A DNA stretch of 64,000 nucleotides from Globodera rostochiensis. Lineage: Eukaryota > Nematoda > Chromadorea > Rhabditida > Heteroderidae. How positions within the stretch are numbered: position 1 is the first letter of the stretch; each line of letters starts with the position of its first letter. The stretch is taken from positions 4,943,456 to 5,007,455 of the forward strand of contig JAEVLN010000002.1 in the NCBI GenBank assembly GCA_018350325.1, written 5' to 3'. The notes beneath the pieces are model-generated. The model searched no databases. It worked only from the letters and a program-made list of their open reading frames with translations, and was not told the origin of the DNA. Positions 11,972 through 23,170 of the stretch are shown here, piece after piece. The translations under genes and the position numbers were made by a program.

Positions 11972-12169
11972 TTAAACAACTTCTACTAATTGCCCGTCTT
12001 GAGGCGAGTGGAGTGATAGACAAATTTGAACATCAATTGAAATTGTTTGCCGTGGTGCGTTTTCCCAAAGCTCTATACGGTTGTTAAAAAGATTTTTTTT
12101 AGAGATACTATCGGGTCTTACAACATTTTCCGATAAAGCTAGTGGATCGGAATAATTTTTACTAACCAT
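11972..12169 (-). CDS. Candidate exon or small protein, 65 codons
   Basis: The minus-strand frame starts at ATG (MVSKNYSDPLALSENVVRPD) and ends HSPQDGQLVEVV at a TAA. Composition is balanced (P, D, S, Q, V) and less K/N-rich than chance frames nearby. A possible acceptor (GGTTAG) lies just inside the ATG, so it may be a terminal exon rather than a complete gene. The + strand is open for about 40 codons over the same bases, so the call is tentative. No family recognised. Confidence 0.25.
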   Translation of the reverse strand: MVSKNYSDPLALSENVVRPDSISKKNLFNNRIELWENAPRQTISIDVQICLSLHSPQDGQLVEVV

Positions 12170-14819
12170 AATTCATCCCGAAATTCATTCCATGTACATA
12201 ATGGTTCAACGAAAAGTGAACGTGATATTTATAACTATAAATGTCTTTAGAATTGGTGTTTTTAAAAAAGTTTCTCCAAAATTTGAGGTATCAAAATTTT
12301 CTTGGATTGAATAATTTTCAAAAAAATTATTAAAGCAGAAATGTATCTTGTATTCGCAGAAATATAAATGAATTTAAAAAAAACATCTGACAATAGTACC
12401 CAAAAAGGTTTTTAAAAAACGACAAGCAACGAATTTTTGTTTTAACTTTTACTTTGGTATTGCCATTAATTTTTATTTTTTATTGGATTAATAATTCTCT
12501 TTTAATTTTCTAATTCTAAATGGCTTTAACCTGAATTCTTAAAATTATGCGTAAAAAGCGAACGCAGAAAACAAACACCGGCTCATAAAAGTAGACAACG
12601 GGGCTTGTTTTTGATTTTTTGAAGATTTTTTTTTTAGTGTACGGTAGTTGTTATAAATTTAAATTAGCATTTTCAATACTTTTTTCATTTGATTGAGAAA
12701 ATGCCATTTCGGCACAATAGAAGAAAAACTATTGCCTTGCCATTTTTCTACTTTGTGTGAAATAAATTTATTCTCAAGTTTTTGTTACCAATATTTATTA
12801 TTAGCATTTTTCTGTCGATGGCGCATGCATTTAGTCTAGTGGCCGACCACGTCGGACCCTTACACAGATTGGATGGAATACTAGTGGGTGGATTAAATTA
12901 AATGAACAATTATTGATTTATTTTATATTTTTGTTTATTCAATCATCTGTTTAGATTTTTGGTTCATATCAAATGTTATAGTGGAAGGTTATTTATTATT
13001 TAGTAACTTATCTTAAATTTATATATGATTTGTTGTTAGTTATTGATTTTTAAATAATTTGTGCTCAATTATTAATATGTAATTGCAATTTTAAATTGTT
13101 TTAATTTTTTATAAATTATTTTTCAATGTTTTTGATTTTTTGATTGATCGCGTGACTGTCAGCACGAGTTTCCTTGAAAAAAAAGCTTAAGGTAGTATTC
13201 CTATATTTTTTTAATATTAATTAATTTAAATGATTATATATTAGTTATTTTAATATCTCTCAAATAAAAAATATACATTCTGTTGGTCTCCAATTCAGTT
13301 AAAGATAAAGCCAAATTATATGAAAAATTATAAATTATATCAAAATTTTTATTTATAACGAGACTTTTTAATAAATAATATTTACTTTGTATACTTTTAT
13401 CGTTTTTAGTTTTTTTATGAATTAAAAACTTTACAATTTAAATTAACTTAAAGCCGCAATGATGTAGAAGAACATTAATTTCTCAATTTATTAATATTTA
13501 TTATTTCATTGTAATCATTATTCTGGAAGGTTTTGGTTCATTTTGAGAGTTAAAAGTTGTTTACTTTTACATATTTGTTAATTTATGATGACTAAATCTT
13601 ATAGTGAAAAAAGAAAAATTTTATTATTTAGTAATTCGAAAGATATATTTTGGCAATTTCTTTTGTTTTTGTTTATCTCAGTTTATGATAAAATAAATCA
13701 AACATTTCTGACATTAGTCTCTGTTTTTATATAAATACTTATTCATAAGCAAAAGCTTAATTTCAGGCTTTGTACGTTGTCTTTTGGTGCAGCTTTTTCA
13801 CCAATGAAGACTCGCGCATTTCCACAACAATTGATACCTTTGGCATGCCAATTGGCACGCTGTAAAGTTGAAAAATGCAGTCCCAATTAAATTTTAGCTT
13901 AATAAAAACTTTAATATAGAATTTTGTATTTAACATTTGCCACCACGAGCTTCTTTGAAAAGGTAAGGTTGAAGCAAGATACCGTATTCCTCTAATTTTT
14001 CCTCTTTAAGATAAAATGAATTGATTAGTTTATATCTTTTAAATTTATATGAAATTTTCTTATGTTGTAAACCAATTGTTTTGGTAATTTGATTTCAAGA
14101 GTTTAAAATTAAATATTTAATACCATTAAAGATTTAAAAGTTTCAAAATCTTGAGATGTATCTCCAAAATTTTGCCAATAATAATTTATTAAGTCATTAC
14201 AGCAGATTCCCAATGCTTCTTTCAGTTTAACGATTTTTGTTGATATTTTTAAATTTCCTTGTTTTAATTTATTTTTATAAAATATAATACGCAACAAATA
14301 TAAATGTGAAGATGCGGAGCAGCGCCTCACCAGGCCTTGATGAGCTCATTAAATTGACTTAATGTCAATATAACATAGATATTTTTTATTTAATGTTTAC
14401 CATCTTTTTATTTAATAAATCTTTTTTTAATGAATTGCATTGTATTTTTAATTATAAATTTTTTTATTAATGGGTTGTATTTAGGAAGAAATCATTTGAG
14501 TAGAAAACGCACGGATTAGTTTATATTATAAAGCTAAGTACATACCTATCTATGACTTGATAAAAAAATGTATTTACACATAAAACGTGAGTTGGAACTT
14601 AAAATATGGTAAATTCCGAAAATGTGAATTCGACGGCGCTGAATTTACTACGGATTTCGAAGAAAAAAGAAAAATAAATTTTCAAAAATTTTTTTTAAAG
14701 TCGTTTAAAAGGCATGTAAGGACGAACGGGAGACCAAACGGCTATGCATTTTGAACGGCTTGTTACAGAAAATTTTTTTGAATAAAAGAAATTTTTTTGA
14801 AAAGGAATATTTTTTAGTG

Positions 14820-15056
14820 ACTTAAAAACAATTTGTTTTGATTTTTTCGACCAATTGACCGGATTCAGCTTAGGGGTTCGACATACACAACAACAGATTC
14901 GTGTCTTCGCACGAGTTATGAAGACTTTTTGGGGTTTTAAAGCCTTTTTTTATTGAGGGGAACGAGTTGATAGAAAGGGAAGAGTTGGTGAGGAACGAGT
15001 CGACGGCCGTTCATACGAAAGCAAAAAAAAATGGAAAACGGTGCAACAATTATAAT
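14820..15056. other. Non-coding stretch leading into repeat zone
   Basis: AT-rich with G-runs. No gene, RNA or clear repeat is recognised. It marks the end of T-rich block 1 and the start of the 15-20 kb repeat-dense zone. Confidence 0.4.
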
Positions 15057-15280
15057 TTAGGAATGGACGCCAACTGAATGAATGAATTGCTGTGGTTGCG
15101 GAGTAAGGTCAGTGCTCAGTGCCAATCGAAGGTGAGAGCGCGGGGGGGGGGGGGAGAAAGTAAAATAAAGGTGTGCCAGAGATAGAGGGCAAAGAGACAG
15201 TAAAATGAAGGTGAGACAGACAGAAATGGGAGAGAATGCAAAATGAAGGTGAGACGGAAAGAGGGGGGAGGCTGTTAAAT
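15057..15280 (+). repeat. Dispersed purine-tract repeat, copy 2
   Basis: Shares GAATGGACGCCAAC and AGTGCCAATCGAAGG with 39,213 onward, followed by a poly-G run (about 12 G at 15,142) and a G/A-rich tail with repeated GCAAAATGAAGGTGAGAC. Same family as 605-762, opposite orientation. The serine/leucine/proline-rich frames on the reverse strand are repeat translations. Confidence 0.75.
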
Positions 15281-15799
15281 TTGTCGTCATAAAGTTTTTG
15301 CATCAAATTAAAATTCGTTATTTTCCCAGTTAATTAATTCTCTTCATTTTTTTTAAAGTAATCAAATAATGATTTACAATTTCAAAATAAGGTTTTGATG
15401 TTTTTTTGTAGCCAGCAAAGTGTGAACCGGAAAGGGGACAAAATGCCCGGTATTGGAAAAGCGACAAAAGGTCGAGTCTCGTGTAAATCATACAACGGCC
15501 AAAAGCAAACTGCAGAAAATCGATTGATACAGAATTCTCCAGGATTTTCCATCAAGAGTTTTGTGCGGAAAAAAGTTAAACCCGATTTAAATTAGTCTTG
15601 AAATTAGCAAAAATACACTGATCATAAACTTGATCAAATTGTCAGTCCAATGAAATCCTTTTATATTTCACTTTTCGCAGTTTAAACCAATTTTGAACTA
15701 AAATTGTATCGATTTGGGATTATTTGTATATAAAATTCCGTTTTAACTTTATTTAAGTTTGGGGGTGGGGGTTTAAATTTTTCTTTCCTCTTTTTCACT

Positions 15800-15856
15800 C
15801 GATTCTAACATCCATTTCAACCAATTCGGAACCCCGGACCTGAATTCGAACCTTTA
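15800..15856 (+). repeat. Fragment of CCAATTCGGAAC family
   Basis: CATTTCAACCAATTCGGAAC followed by CCTGAATTCGAAC matches the left arm of the inverted-repeat element at 29,037. Only one arm is present. Confidence 0.5.
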
Positions 15857-16167
15857 GTCGAAAAGTCAAATTTTTCCAAAAAACTTCGATTCTAAGCCCC
15901 ACAATACCCAAAGAAATACCGTTTTTGCGACTTTGAACCTTGGAAAAAAAATTAAACTATATAATTTTAATGTGACAAATGTTGAAATTTCTTGTTGCTT
16001 AATTTGTACGGTATTCCTCCTCCCCCTCCCCCAAAAAATGTCAACCGAATTCAAAATAAATTTCGGATGCCCCGTTCATCTTCTCTTGCGTTGTTTTTTT
16101 GAATTTGATATTTAATTAAAAGAGGAAATAAATTAATTATTTTCAAGAGTTCAAATTTGTGTCCTTG

Positions 16168-16297
16168 TCATCCATAAAGTAGGAATGCCAGATCTACAGA
16201 TGGGGTGGTAAACCCCACCTCCCCCTCAGGCTGGCAATATTCCTGTATCTGTTTCACCAGCTCGGGCCTTGTGGCTTCGGTTGCGGGCTCCTTCTCC
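16168..16297 (-). CDS. Candidate coding island, 42 codons
   Basis: GC-rich island in AT-rich DNA. On -, acceptor AATATCAG is followed by frame EKEPATEATRPELVKQIQEY, then a segment ending TTPSVDLAFLLYG and TGA. The acid/base-balanced composition suggests real protein. A possible upstream segment (TTTTTTAG then CTCRFCNTFQF) is Cys-rich. The + strand is also open (serine/glycine-rich), so strand is not settled. Not recognised. It could be a remnant of a mobile-element protein in this repeat zone. Confidence 0.3.
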
Positions 16298-16440
16298 CTG
16301 ATATTTTAATATCATCTACCTATGTAATATATGAATAATCGTAACTGAATTGAAAAGTGTTGCAAAAACGACAGGTGCACTAAAAAAATCAAATATATTG
16401 TAGTTTTTACTGCTATATTTAAATAAATTATTTTTAAAAA

Positions 16441-17054
16441 ATGCCTGCCAATGAGTTACAAAGACTCTTAGGTCATTTACTGAAAGGATCAATAAATAAG
16501 AATTTTAATTTTACTGTAGAACCAACTTTTACATTTACTGGAAAAGAATGAAAAATTGAAGTAAAAACATACCTCTCTCTTCTCCTTTCGAGTTTGTACG
16601 CAGCCAATAATTTTAGAATATTTGTGCTGTGACCCTATGATTCAACAACTCTTTTATGCCAAAATAAATGTTATATCAGATTTTAGAACCTTTTAAAAGT
16701 TTGTTCTTATTTGTCATTGTCATCGCCGAAGAAACAAATAGGTTTAGCGATATCTTTTAAGAAAAAAAATTGGTGCAAAAATTACGAACGAAAATCAAAA
16801 CGATCCTTCATATGGTTTGTTCAACGGAGGCAAACAAAGAGCCGGAATTTTGGAATGCTTCTCAAATAGCACGCATTAACAACGGAACGGCCTCGAATTA
16901 TTGCACATTTGAAAAAGAGAACTTTGCGAATTTTTAGATTTTAAGGCTCAAAAATTGCCTTAGGCTAACTCGACATCTTTGGTCCAGAAGTCTCTTTGAC
17001 AAGCACAAATTCCCTCAGATTCGTGCTGGCAAACAACCACAACAAATGTTTTGA
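16441..17054 (+). pseudogene. Possible decayed coding sequence
   Basis: GC is visibly higher than the surroundings. On +, an ATG at 16,668 opens 128 codons to a TGA at 17,052, interrupted only by TAA (16,758) and TAG (16,935). It contains ANKEPEFWNASQIARINNGT and, later, RHLWSRSLFDKHKFPQIRAG. A second frame from ATG 16,441 (MPANELQRLLGHLLKGSINK) is broken three times. The minus strand has a 35-nt GTATGT...TTTTCCAG intron-like segment at about 16,540-16,575. It may be a dead transposon gene or exons of a real one. No family recognised. Confidence 0.25.
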
Positions 17055-17250
17055 AGTTTAATTTAACGATATTTCCATTTAAACCTTTTCAAATACCGGA
17101 AAGCATCAGAAATACAGTGGAACACAATAAATGTATTAGTATAAGAATTATTAAATCTCACAACCAAATGTAAATCGTTTCCCCAATTGCAAAAGACTTC
17201 AACTTCGTTCAACAATCAAAAGCAAGAATTTCTAAAGACATGAATTTGTT

Positions 17251-17929
17251 TGAATTTTTTAAAAACATCTTTAAACCAATTTAATCCGGCTTTTTAAAAT
17301 CAAATAGATGATGAATTCATTTCACTTTGTTATTTTATTAAAATATTTTCGATATTGATTGTGAAAACGACACCTTTATATTTGCTTTTTGTTGAAATTT
17401 GGTTCTTATTATCGGGGTTTAAAATAATTATAATTGTTTAATAATTATACCGAAGTTTTCATATAAAAAAATAGTAACAAAAATAAAACCATATCAACAT
17501 ATCAATCAATAAATATCAATTAAAGAAAAAAATTTTACATTGAATTTGCTCGGATCAAAATTAAAAAAAATAAATTTCACTGATATATTATACAAATTGC
17601 TTTATGATTACGAATAAAAATTGGTTTAACGACCGAGTTTTTTCCCACCCGTATGGAGATAGATCAGTGAGTCTTCTCACTGTCTGCAATCGGCCCAAAC
17701 AAAATGTTGCCTAGCCTCATGAAAACTTCGGTATAATTATTAAACAATTATAATTATTTTAAACCACGATTAAAGAACCAAATTTCAACAAAAAGCAAAT
17801 ATAAAGGTGTCGTTTTCACAATCAATATCGAAAATATTTTAATAAAATAACAAAGTGAAATGAATTCATCATCTATTTGATTTTAAAAAGCCGGATTAAA
17901 TTGGTTTAAAGATGTTTTAAAAAAATTCA
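17251..17929. mobile_element. Foldback element with about 210-bp inverted arms
   Basis: 17,251-17,462 and 17,719-17,929 are near-perfect inverted copies (for example GATGATGAATTCATTTCACT in the left arm and its complement in the right). The spacer is about 256 bp and is GC-richer (CACCCGTATGGAGATAGATC). No coding frame. A related single-arm copy lies at 51,168-51,360 and continues past the arm end into CACATTAGCGCTG (here CACAATAGCGCTA), so the true repeat is longer than the hairpin. Confidence 0.85.
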
Positions 17930-18689
17930 CAATAGCGCTAGCTAAGTTTTTGGGTTAGATTTTTAATGAAAAATCAACAGAATTAATCTTTTTGTCTTGT
18001 GATTGTAAAAGAATTTTTTGTTAATAAAATTTAAAAGGAAATTCTAAAATAATGACGAATCTAAAAAAATTGTCGACTAAAACAAAACAAAAAATGTAAA
18101 CATTTTTTCATTAACTGTGCTAAATGCAAAAGCAAAAGGTTCCGACGACGCCCCCGCTCATCGGAGTAAAGAGTTAGAGCTTAGCGGTTTTTTAGGTTTT
18201 GTAGAGATTTTGTGGGCTATCTTTCTCTCAAAATGGATTTTTGCAGAAAATTTTTCTAAGCCGTCGGGATTTTTCTCAAATTTACCCCAATTTTCAGTGT
18301 ATTTTGTGGTCTTGGATCTCTATGATGGAACTGTCTGATCAACTTGGTCCAAATTAGCTTTTTTGATCAGCAAAAAAGTTACATTAGCTTTTGCACACCA
18401 CTGTAAAAGAGAAAAATAAATTAATTATGAAGAGAGTAAATACAATTGCCGAAAAACTTGGCTACTTAACCGGTATCTAACTGTTGCAGCGTGGTATTTG
18501 CGCCATAAACAAAAACTGTTGGCCAACAAAAATAAATAATGAAATAATTTAAAAAAACGAGCTTGGTCTCCCATCTGGGCGTTACCTGCGTTGTTAATTT
18601 TACAATGAAGGACTTATAAGTCGGATAAAACTGGATATTATATGATTATACTTAAAAAGATGCTTTGATTTTGGATCAGGTAGCTCAAA
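17930..18689. other. Non-coding stretch after foldback element
   Basis: The first 60 bases continue the homology to 51.3 kb. Beyond that there is ordinary AT-rich DNA with a 73-codon low-quality open frame on + (18,117-18,338). No gene supported. Confidence 0.4.
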
Positions 18690-18960
18690 GTGCCCTATTT
18701 TTATGACAAATGCCATAATTTTGAAAAGCCATATTTCCACACTTGCCATATTTTAAAACTTTATGAAAAATTCTCTCTTATTAAGAAAAAAATGAGGCTC
18801 CTTGCTTCTTGCAATTTAATTATTTAATTGTTTTATTTGGCGTTCTATTTGTTATTTTTATGCTTTTTTTGCGCAATATTTTTGAAATTTTCCATATTTC
18901 CACATTTGCCATAATTTTGCCATATTTTAGAACTTTGTGAAAATTTTTCATTTTTAATGG
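18690..18960 (-). repeat. Direct repeats of CCATATTTCCACA type
   Basis: Two direct copies (about 18,729-18,780 and 18,892-18,955) share CCATATTTCCACA, TTGCCATA and CATATTTTA-AACTTT. In reverse complement the motif (AATATGG) is the same word that fills the hAT-like element at 20.2 kb, so this is probably another fragment of that family. Confidence 0.55.
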
Positions 18961-19189
18961 AAAATGAGAATATTTCGAAAATAGTTACTTGATTAGATTC
19001 ATCAAAATCAATAAAAAATCCAAATCACCAGCAGCCCGTTGGATCTGGATTCTGAATCCAGAATAAATCTAGTTCGGTCTTGAGTAATTTCTTTAAAATT
19101 ACTGCGGCTCCCATCCATTGATTCCAAAAATGTGATTTTACTCATATTTTGGACACTTTTTCCTTAGGATAATTGTGAAAATTTACCAA

Positions 19190-19350
19190 ACTTTACCCCG
19201 GCGGCGCCTATTGGAATCGCCGGACATCTTTAGGGGGTTATTTTCGTGCAAATCATCATTAACCAAGCATGAAACGGCCAAAAAAAACAAAACAACACGA
19301 AACGAAACAGTTTCGGTCGATCACCTCTGCTCTCCCCCCCCCCCCCCCCA
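19190..19350 (+). repeat. GC-palindrome repeat copy plus poly-C tract
   Basis: CCCCGGCGGCGCCTATTGG at about 19,196 is a copy of the GGCGGTGCC-ATAGGCGCCGCC family seen at 30.3, 35.8, 50.5 and 52.4 kb. A run of about 17 C follows at 19,333-19,349. Confidence 0.55.
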
Positions 19351-20186
19351 AAAATCGAACACGATTTGCGCGTATGTGGAAAGAGAAAATAAATATTTAG
19401 TTAACTAAATGTTATATCAAATAAAATATTTCGAAAAATTAATGGGAAAAAATTAGATAAACTAATTAACAAAAACCCAAAAAATAAATAATTGACTGAA
19501 AACAAAGCATTCTTTGAAATGTTCTTCTGGGCTTTGCTGCGGAAAAGGAAATTAGGCAAGAAGACATGCTTAACTAGTAAATGACAAATAATATTTAATG
19601 AGAATTAAAGAGACACCCAAAAACTTTTAGAATTATAACATTAAACAAAATTCTTATTTTAAATAAATAGAAATAATAATTTGAAAATATACGATAAAAA
19701 TTTTCTGTCTAAAGCACTAAAAAATCAAATAAATTAAACATAAATTTTACAGCGCTGATCATCGCTACAGATTGTATAACGTCATGCATTTTTAACCTTT
19801 TTTTAACCAATTTATTAACCATTCGCAGAAAAATCTCATTGATTTGAGTGCTTATCGCCACACAAAGATAAACAATTCATCGATTTTTACGGGGAGGAGG
19901 GGGGGGGGGCGCACAGACAGCCCACAGCGCTTCAGTTTCAGTCGATGGTCATTACCTCCCATTCAATCAATTTTTGACTTTGCGTCTCTTTTTTCATATT
20001 GGTTAAGTAAAAAATAATTTGAAATCTAATTACATACGATTTATGTTTAGACAGCTTAGTTATAATGACTAAAATTTAAAGGTTGGGTCGGATTTGTTTT
20101 TTTGCGTATTAAGAGAAGCTTAAAATTGATTTTGCTCAAAAAGTTTACGATTTAGAGCAACTTTTTTGTCAATATAAATCATTACT

Positions 20187-20345
20187 AGGGTGGCGATTTA
20201 TATGGATAAAAAATCTCGAAATATGGCCATAAAATATGGATGAAAAATTGCAAAATATGGACGAAATATGGACAAATTTTTTTCAAACATAGCAAAAAAT
20301 GGACAATATTTTCCTAATAGAAGTAATAAGAGCAATAAAAATGAA
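20187..20345 (+). mobile_element. hAT-like terminal fragment, AATATGG-rich
   Basis: ACTAGGGTGGCGATTTATATGG is a TAGGG-type end followed by repeated AAATATGG words (CGAAATATGG, AAAATATGG, CGAAATATGG). Related to 8,635-9,243. The opposite terminus is not identified. Confidence 0.45.
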
Positions 20346-21525
20346 AATTAACGGGAAAATTTTTGAAAATAAGCAGAATATAATCATTACATTAGGTTTT
20401 TAGAATAAATGCATTTTTTGCCTTTTTCTTCAATGTATTTGGAATTTTAGGATAAGAAAAATGGACCAAAATTTACCACTAAACAATTGCTTTTTCTTGG
20501 ACTAATGTGCATCATGTTTTCCACAAAATTTTATATTTATATTTGCTACAAATTTATAAAGTTTTTGCTTAGCCTAAATAAAATTTCCATATCACATATT
20601 TATGTGATAAAGTTAATTATAAAAAATAAAAACGCTTTTAATCTGATAAACAATATTAGTTAAAAAAAGGGAATTAATTAAACCAAATCAAAATGATACT
20701 GATTAAATGCACTATTCAATAATGTAAAATTTGTATAAATTCAAAAACTGAAATAATAAAAGTATTTTTGATGTTTTTATATTTTACCAATTCAAACATA
20801 TGTCGCAATATGAAAATAATATATTAATTTAAAACGAAAACGTTTTACATATGTCGGCAGTGATGTCACGTTGTGCGTATGAAGGGTTGTAAAATATTTA
20901 TTAACGAATTATTCCCAAATTATAAAAATATGTTTAATATGTATGGGTTGACATTTTATCCAATTATTTAAAGATTAATAAATATGCAAAATTTAAAAAA
21001 GTTTTAAAAATTGACAAGTTTTTACAAAAAATCTAAGTCTCGTCATCCCCGCTCAAGCGGGATATCATCACACCGAACAGTTTTCAAAAGTGGAAGATTT
21101 CAATGCACTCAGTTTAAAAAATGTAATGATAATTAAAACATAAAAAGAAATGGAAGTTAGTTCATTCACCAATTAATCTAATAACAATAGTAACAAAAAA
21201 AAATTATATGCAAAATTCTTATCAATTAGTTATCTTAATCGAAAGGAAAAGGTACCGAACGGACCATCACATTACATAAATTTATTCAATATCAAAATTA
21301 TGCCCCTTTTAGATTGAAATTAAATATTCGACTATCAATAAAATCTTTATCTAAAAAATGAACCTAATCTAATTAAGATTCAAAAAAAAATTTTATAATT
21401 ATTAAATAATACACTCCAAAACTGAAAAGTTCTTGGAGCTCAAAGCACCCAAAATTGCCAAAATAAGTGAATAAAAGCAGTTCCGTCTGGACGCACTGCT
21501 CCAGTCCAGACTTGACCTGATGTTT

Positions 21526-21571
21526 CGGAACCGGTTCCCGGAACCGCGACCGGTTCCAGGAACCGGAACCG
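21526..21571 (-). repeat. Short GGAACCGG array
   Basis: CGGAACCGGTTCCCGGAACC and a second GGTTCCAGGAACCGGAACC step repeat the building block of the 763-985 minisatellite. The 101-codon minus-strand frame over this region (21,373-21,678) is largely repeat plus flanking low-complexity sequence. Confidence 0.6.
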
Positions 21572-22600
21572 AGAATTGAGGTAAATAGCCTTAAATTACA
21601 CAAGAAAGCAAAAACATCCAAATACAAAACATCAACTTTTTGGATATCCCCCTGAGGATAAACCAAACAACTTAACAAAGCGTATACAAATAATTAATTA
21701 ACAACGCGTATACAAATAATTAACTTAAAAAAAAGAATTACTATTTGTTTTAAAATAATAAAAAAATAAATTATGCCTAATGAAAAAAATATAAAAAAGC
21801 TTAAATAAGCTCGATGTAGTTGAATTATAAAATTTTTATTTACTTTAAGTGAAGATTACTATAATTTTATGCCGTTCGAAAGCACAGAGGCACCTTCAAA
21901 TTTGAACTAATTGCATAAATTTAATTATTAAAACTAAAACGTTGATTTTTTGAATTATATTTAAAATTTAATTAAATAAAAAAATTTTAGAACGCGAGAA
22001 ATGATGAATATTTTTAATTATTAAAAAAAGTTTTTTTACTAAGAAATAAAAATTTTTCAAAAAAAGTGCATTTAATTATAGCTTTTGCCGGTTCGCGATA
22101 CAAAATCGACAAGAGTTTGCGATTGTTGAAATAATCCATATTGGAGTTAAAATAATTTGTCTCTTTTCAAATTTTTTGAAATTCACAAAAACTACAGTGA
22201 CTTATTATATGCACCAAACCACAAAATAATCAATGACATATTAAAATAAAATTTAATATTTTATGGCCTAAAGAATAAACATAATAAATTAAAGAAGAAA
22301 AGCTCAAATATTGGTACCAGCAGGCAAAAAATATCCCGACTTTTGACGCAAAAAATAGAATAATTGTTAATCACCAATAAAAACATGAATAAATAAACGA
22401 TGCGAATTTATATGTTCATCTTATAATTTAAAATTAAAAAAACAATAACATGTCAAGTATCAATATTAATCTTTGATGCGTTCTGATGGAGAATTGAAGA
22501 AAAAGAGCAGACTTTATACTAAAATTAGAAAACTCATTAAAATAATCCATGCATAGCGATTAATTAATATTTAAAAATAATAAAAAGAACCTTTCTTTAA

Positions 22601-22804
22601 TCAAATATCTATAGAAAATTCTGGGCTCATACAGTGATAATCCAAATCGTTATCTGTTTGATGACAAAAAATTTGCAAACTGACGCAAGGATAGCCGTAC
22701 ATGAATGCGGCCATCTGTTCGTGGGATGGTTGCACCCGGACTTTCCAAACAAGCTCGAATATGAAAGTTTTCTCTATAATGAAAAAAGTATGAATGTAAC
22801 TTGA
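22601..22804 (+). CDS. M41 (FtsH/AFG3-type) zinc-protease segment
   Basis: An open frame of 67 codons ends in TGA. It contains NLQTDARIAVHECGHLFVGW, matching the M41 peptidase signature R-x-A-x-H-E-x-G-H-x-x-x-G-W. The zinc-binding His-Glu-x-x-His is intact (HECGH, usual HEAGH). From knowledge of AFG3/paraplegin, upstream residues also align (K-F ... VI-C-L ... LQ against K-HF ... VIGGL ... VLQ). In the cell this family forms membrane-bound ATP-dependent proteases, in mitochondria in animals. Possible acceptor ATCTATAG at 22,614 and donors GTATGA (22,788) or GTAACT (22,796). The AAA+ ATPase exons (P-loop, SRH) were not found nearby, and a TAA precedes the frame, so this may be an isolated exon or a decayed copy. 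Confidence 0.5.
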   Translation, partial: SNIYRKFWAHTVIIQIVICLMTKNLQTDARIAVHECGHLFVGWLHPDFPNKLEYESFLYNEKSMNVT

Positions 22805-23092
22805 GAATATTAAATTCAAATTTATTATTATTATTTAAAATTACAACCGGGACTACACTACTCGGCACCGCCAAAAAATGTGGAACAGATAAACAAATAA
22901 AAAAAGAGGCGCAAAAACAAAAATTTTCGCCATAGCACAATGCTAATAAATTTAGCTTATCCAAAAAAAGCGTAAAATAAATGTAAATACTATATAAAAA
23001 TAACGTGAATAAGAATAAAACGTTATGGGTTTAGGTAAAGAACACAATAAATAAAACATATAAAATAATAAAAGAATAAATAAAATCTTAAT

Positions 23093-23170
23093 AAAAATGT
23101 GCGAGAGAAAAGAGGACGAAAATCCACCGCCAAAAATGAAACAATAAACTAATAAAAATGAGGCACGTTA
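23093..23170 (+). repeat. Copy of block 1 segment (4937-5013)
   Basis: GAGAGAAAAGAGGACGAAAA, CCACCGCCAAAAATG and AACAATAAACTAATAAAAAT match 4937-5013 closely. The copies diverge after AAAATGAGGC. A second shared piece at 23,683-23,735 (ACAGACAGAGCAAAAAACGT then TAATTA) matches 5,422-5,470, in the same order and orientation. Confidence 0.8.

Larger units (their letters stand above)
6083..14820 (-). other. T-rich block 1 (probable minus-strand locus)
   Basis: The + strand is T-rich from about 6.1 to 14.8 kb, with GC-richer islands every 150-400 bp: 6750-6810, 7195-7325, 7385-7450, 7880-7925, 8430-8540, 10,500-10,590, 11,972-12,169, 12,800-12,890, 13,780-13,880. Open, protein-like frames favour the minus strand (6080-6196, 6611-6802, 7863-7928). 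A segment near 7000-7160 reads as K/N/E-rich helix on - across one T-homopolymer frameshift. No recognisable domain. Introns cannot be defined. Confidence 0.35.

Noticed and set aside
22841..22930. KITTG string resembling the M41 ITTGA motif just downstream of HECGH
   Set aside because: The family has about 80 residues between the two motifs and no intron can be placed in the short gap, so it is probably coincidence.
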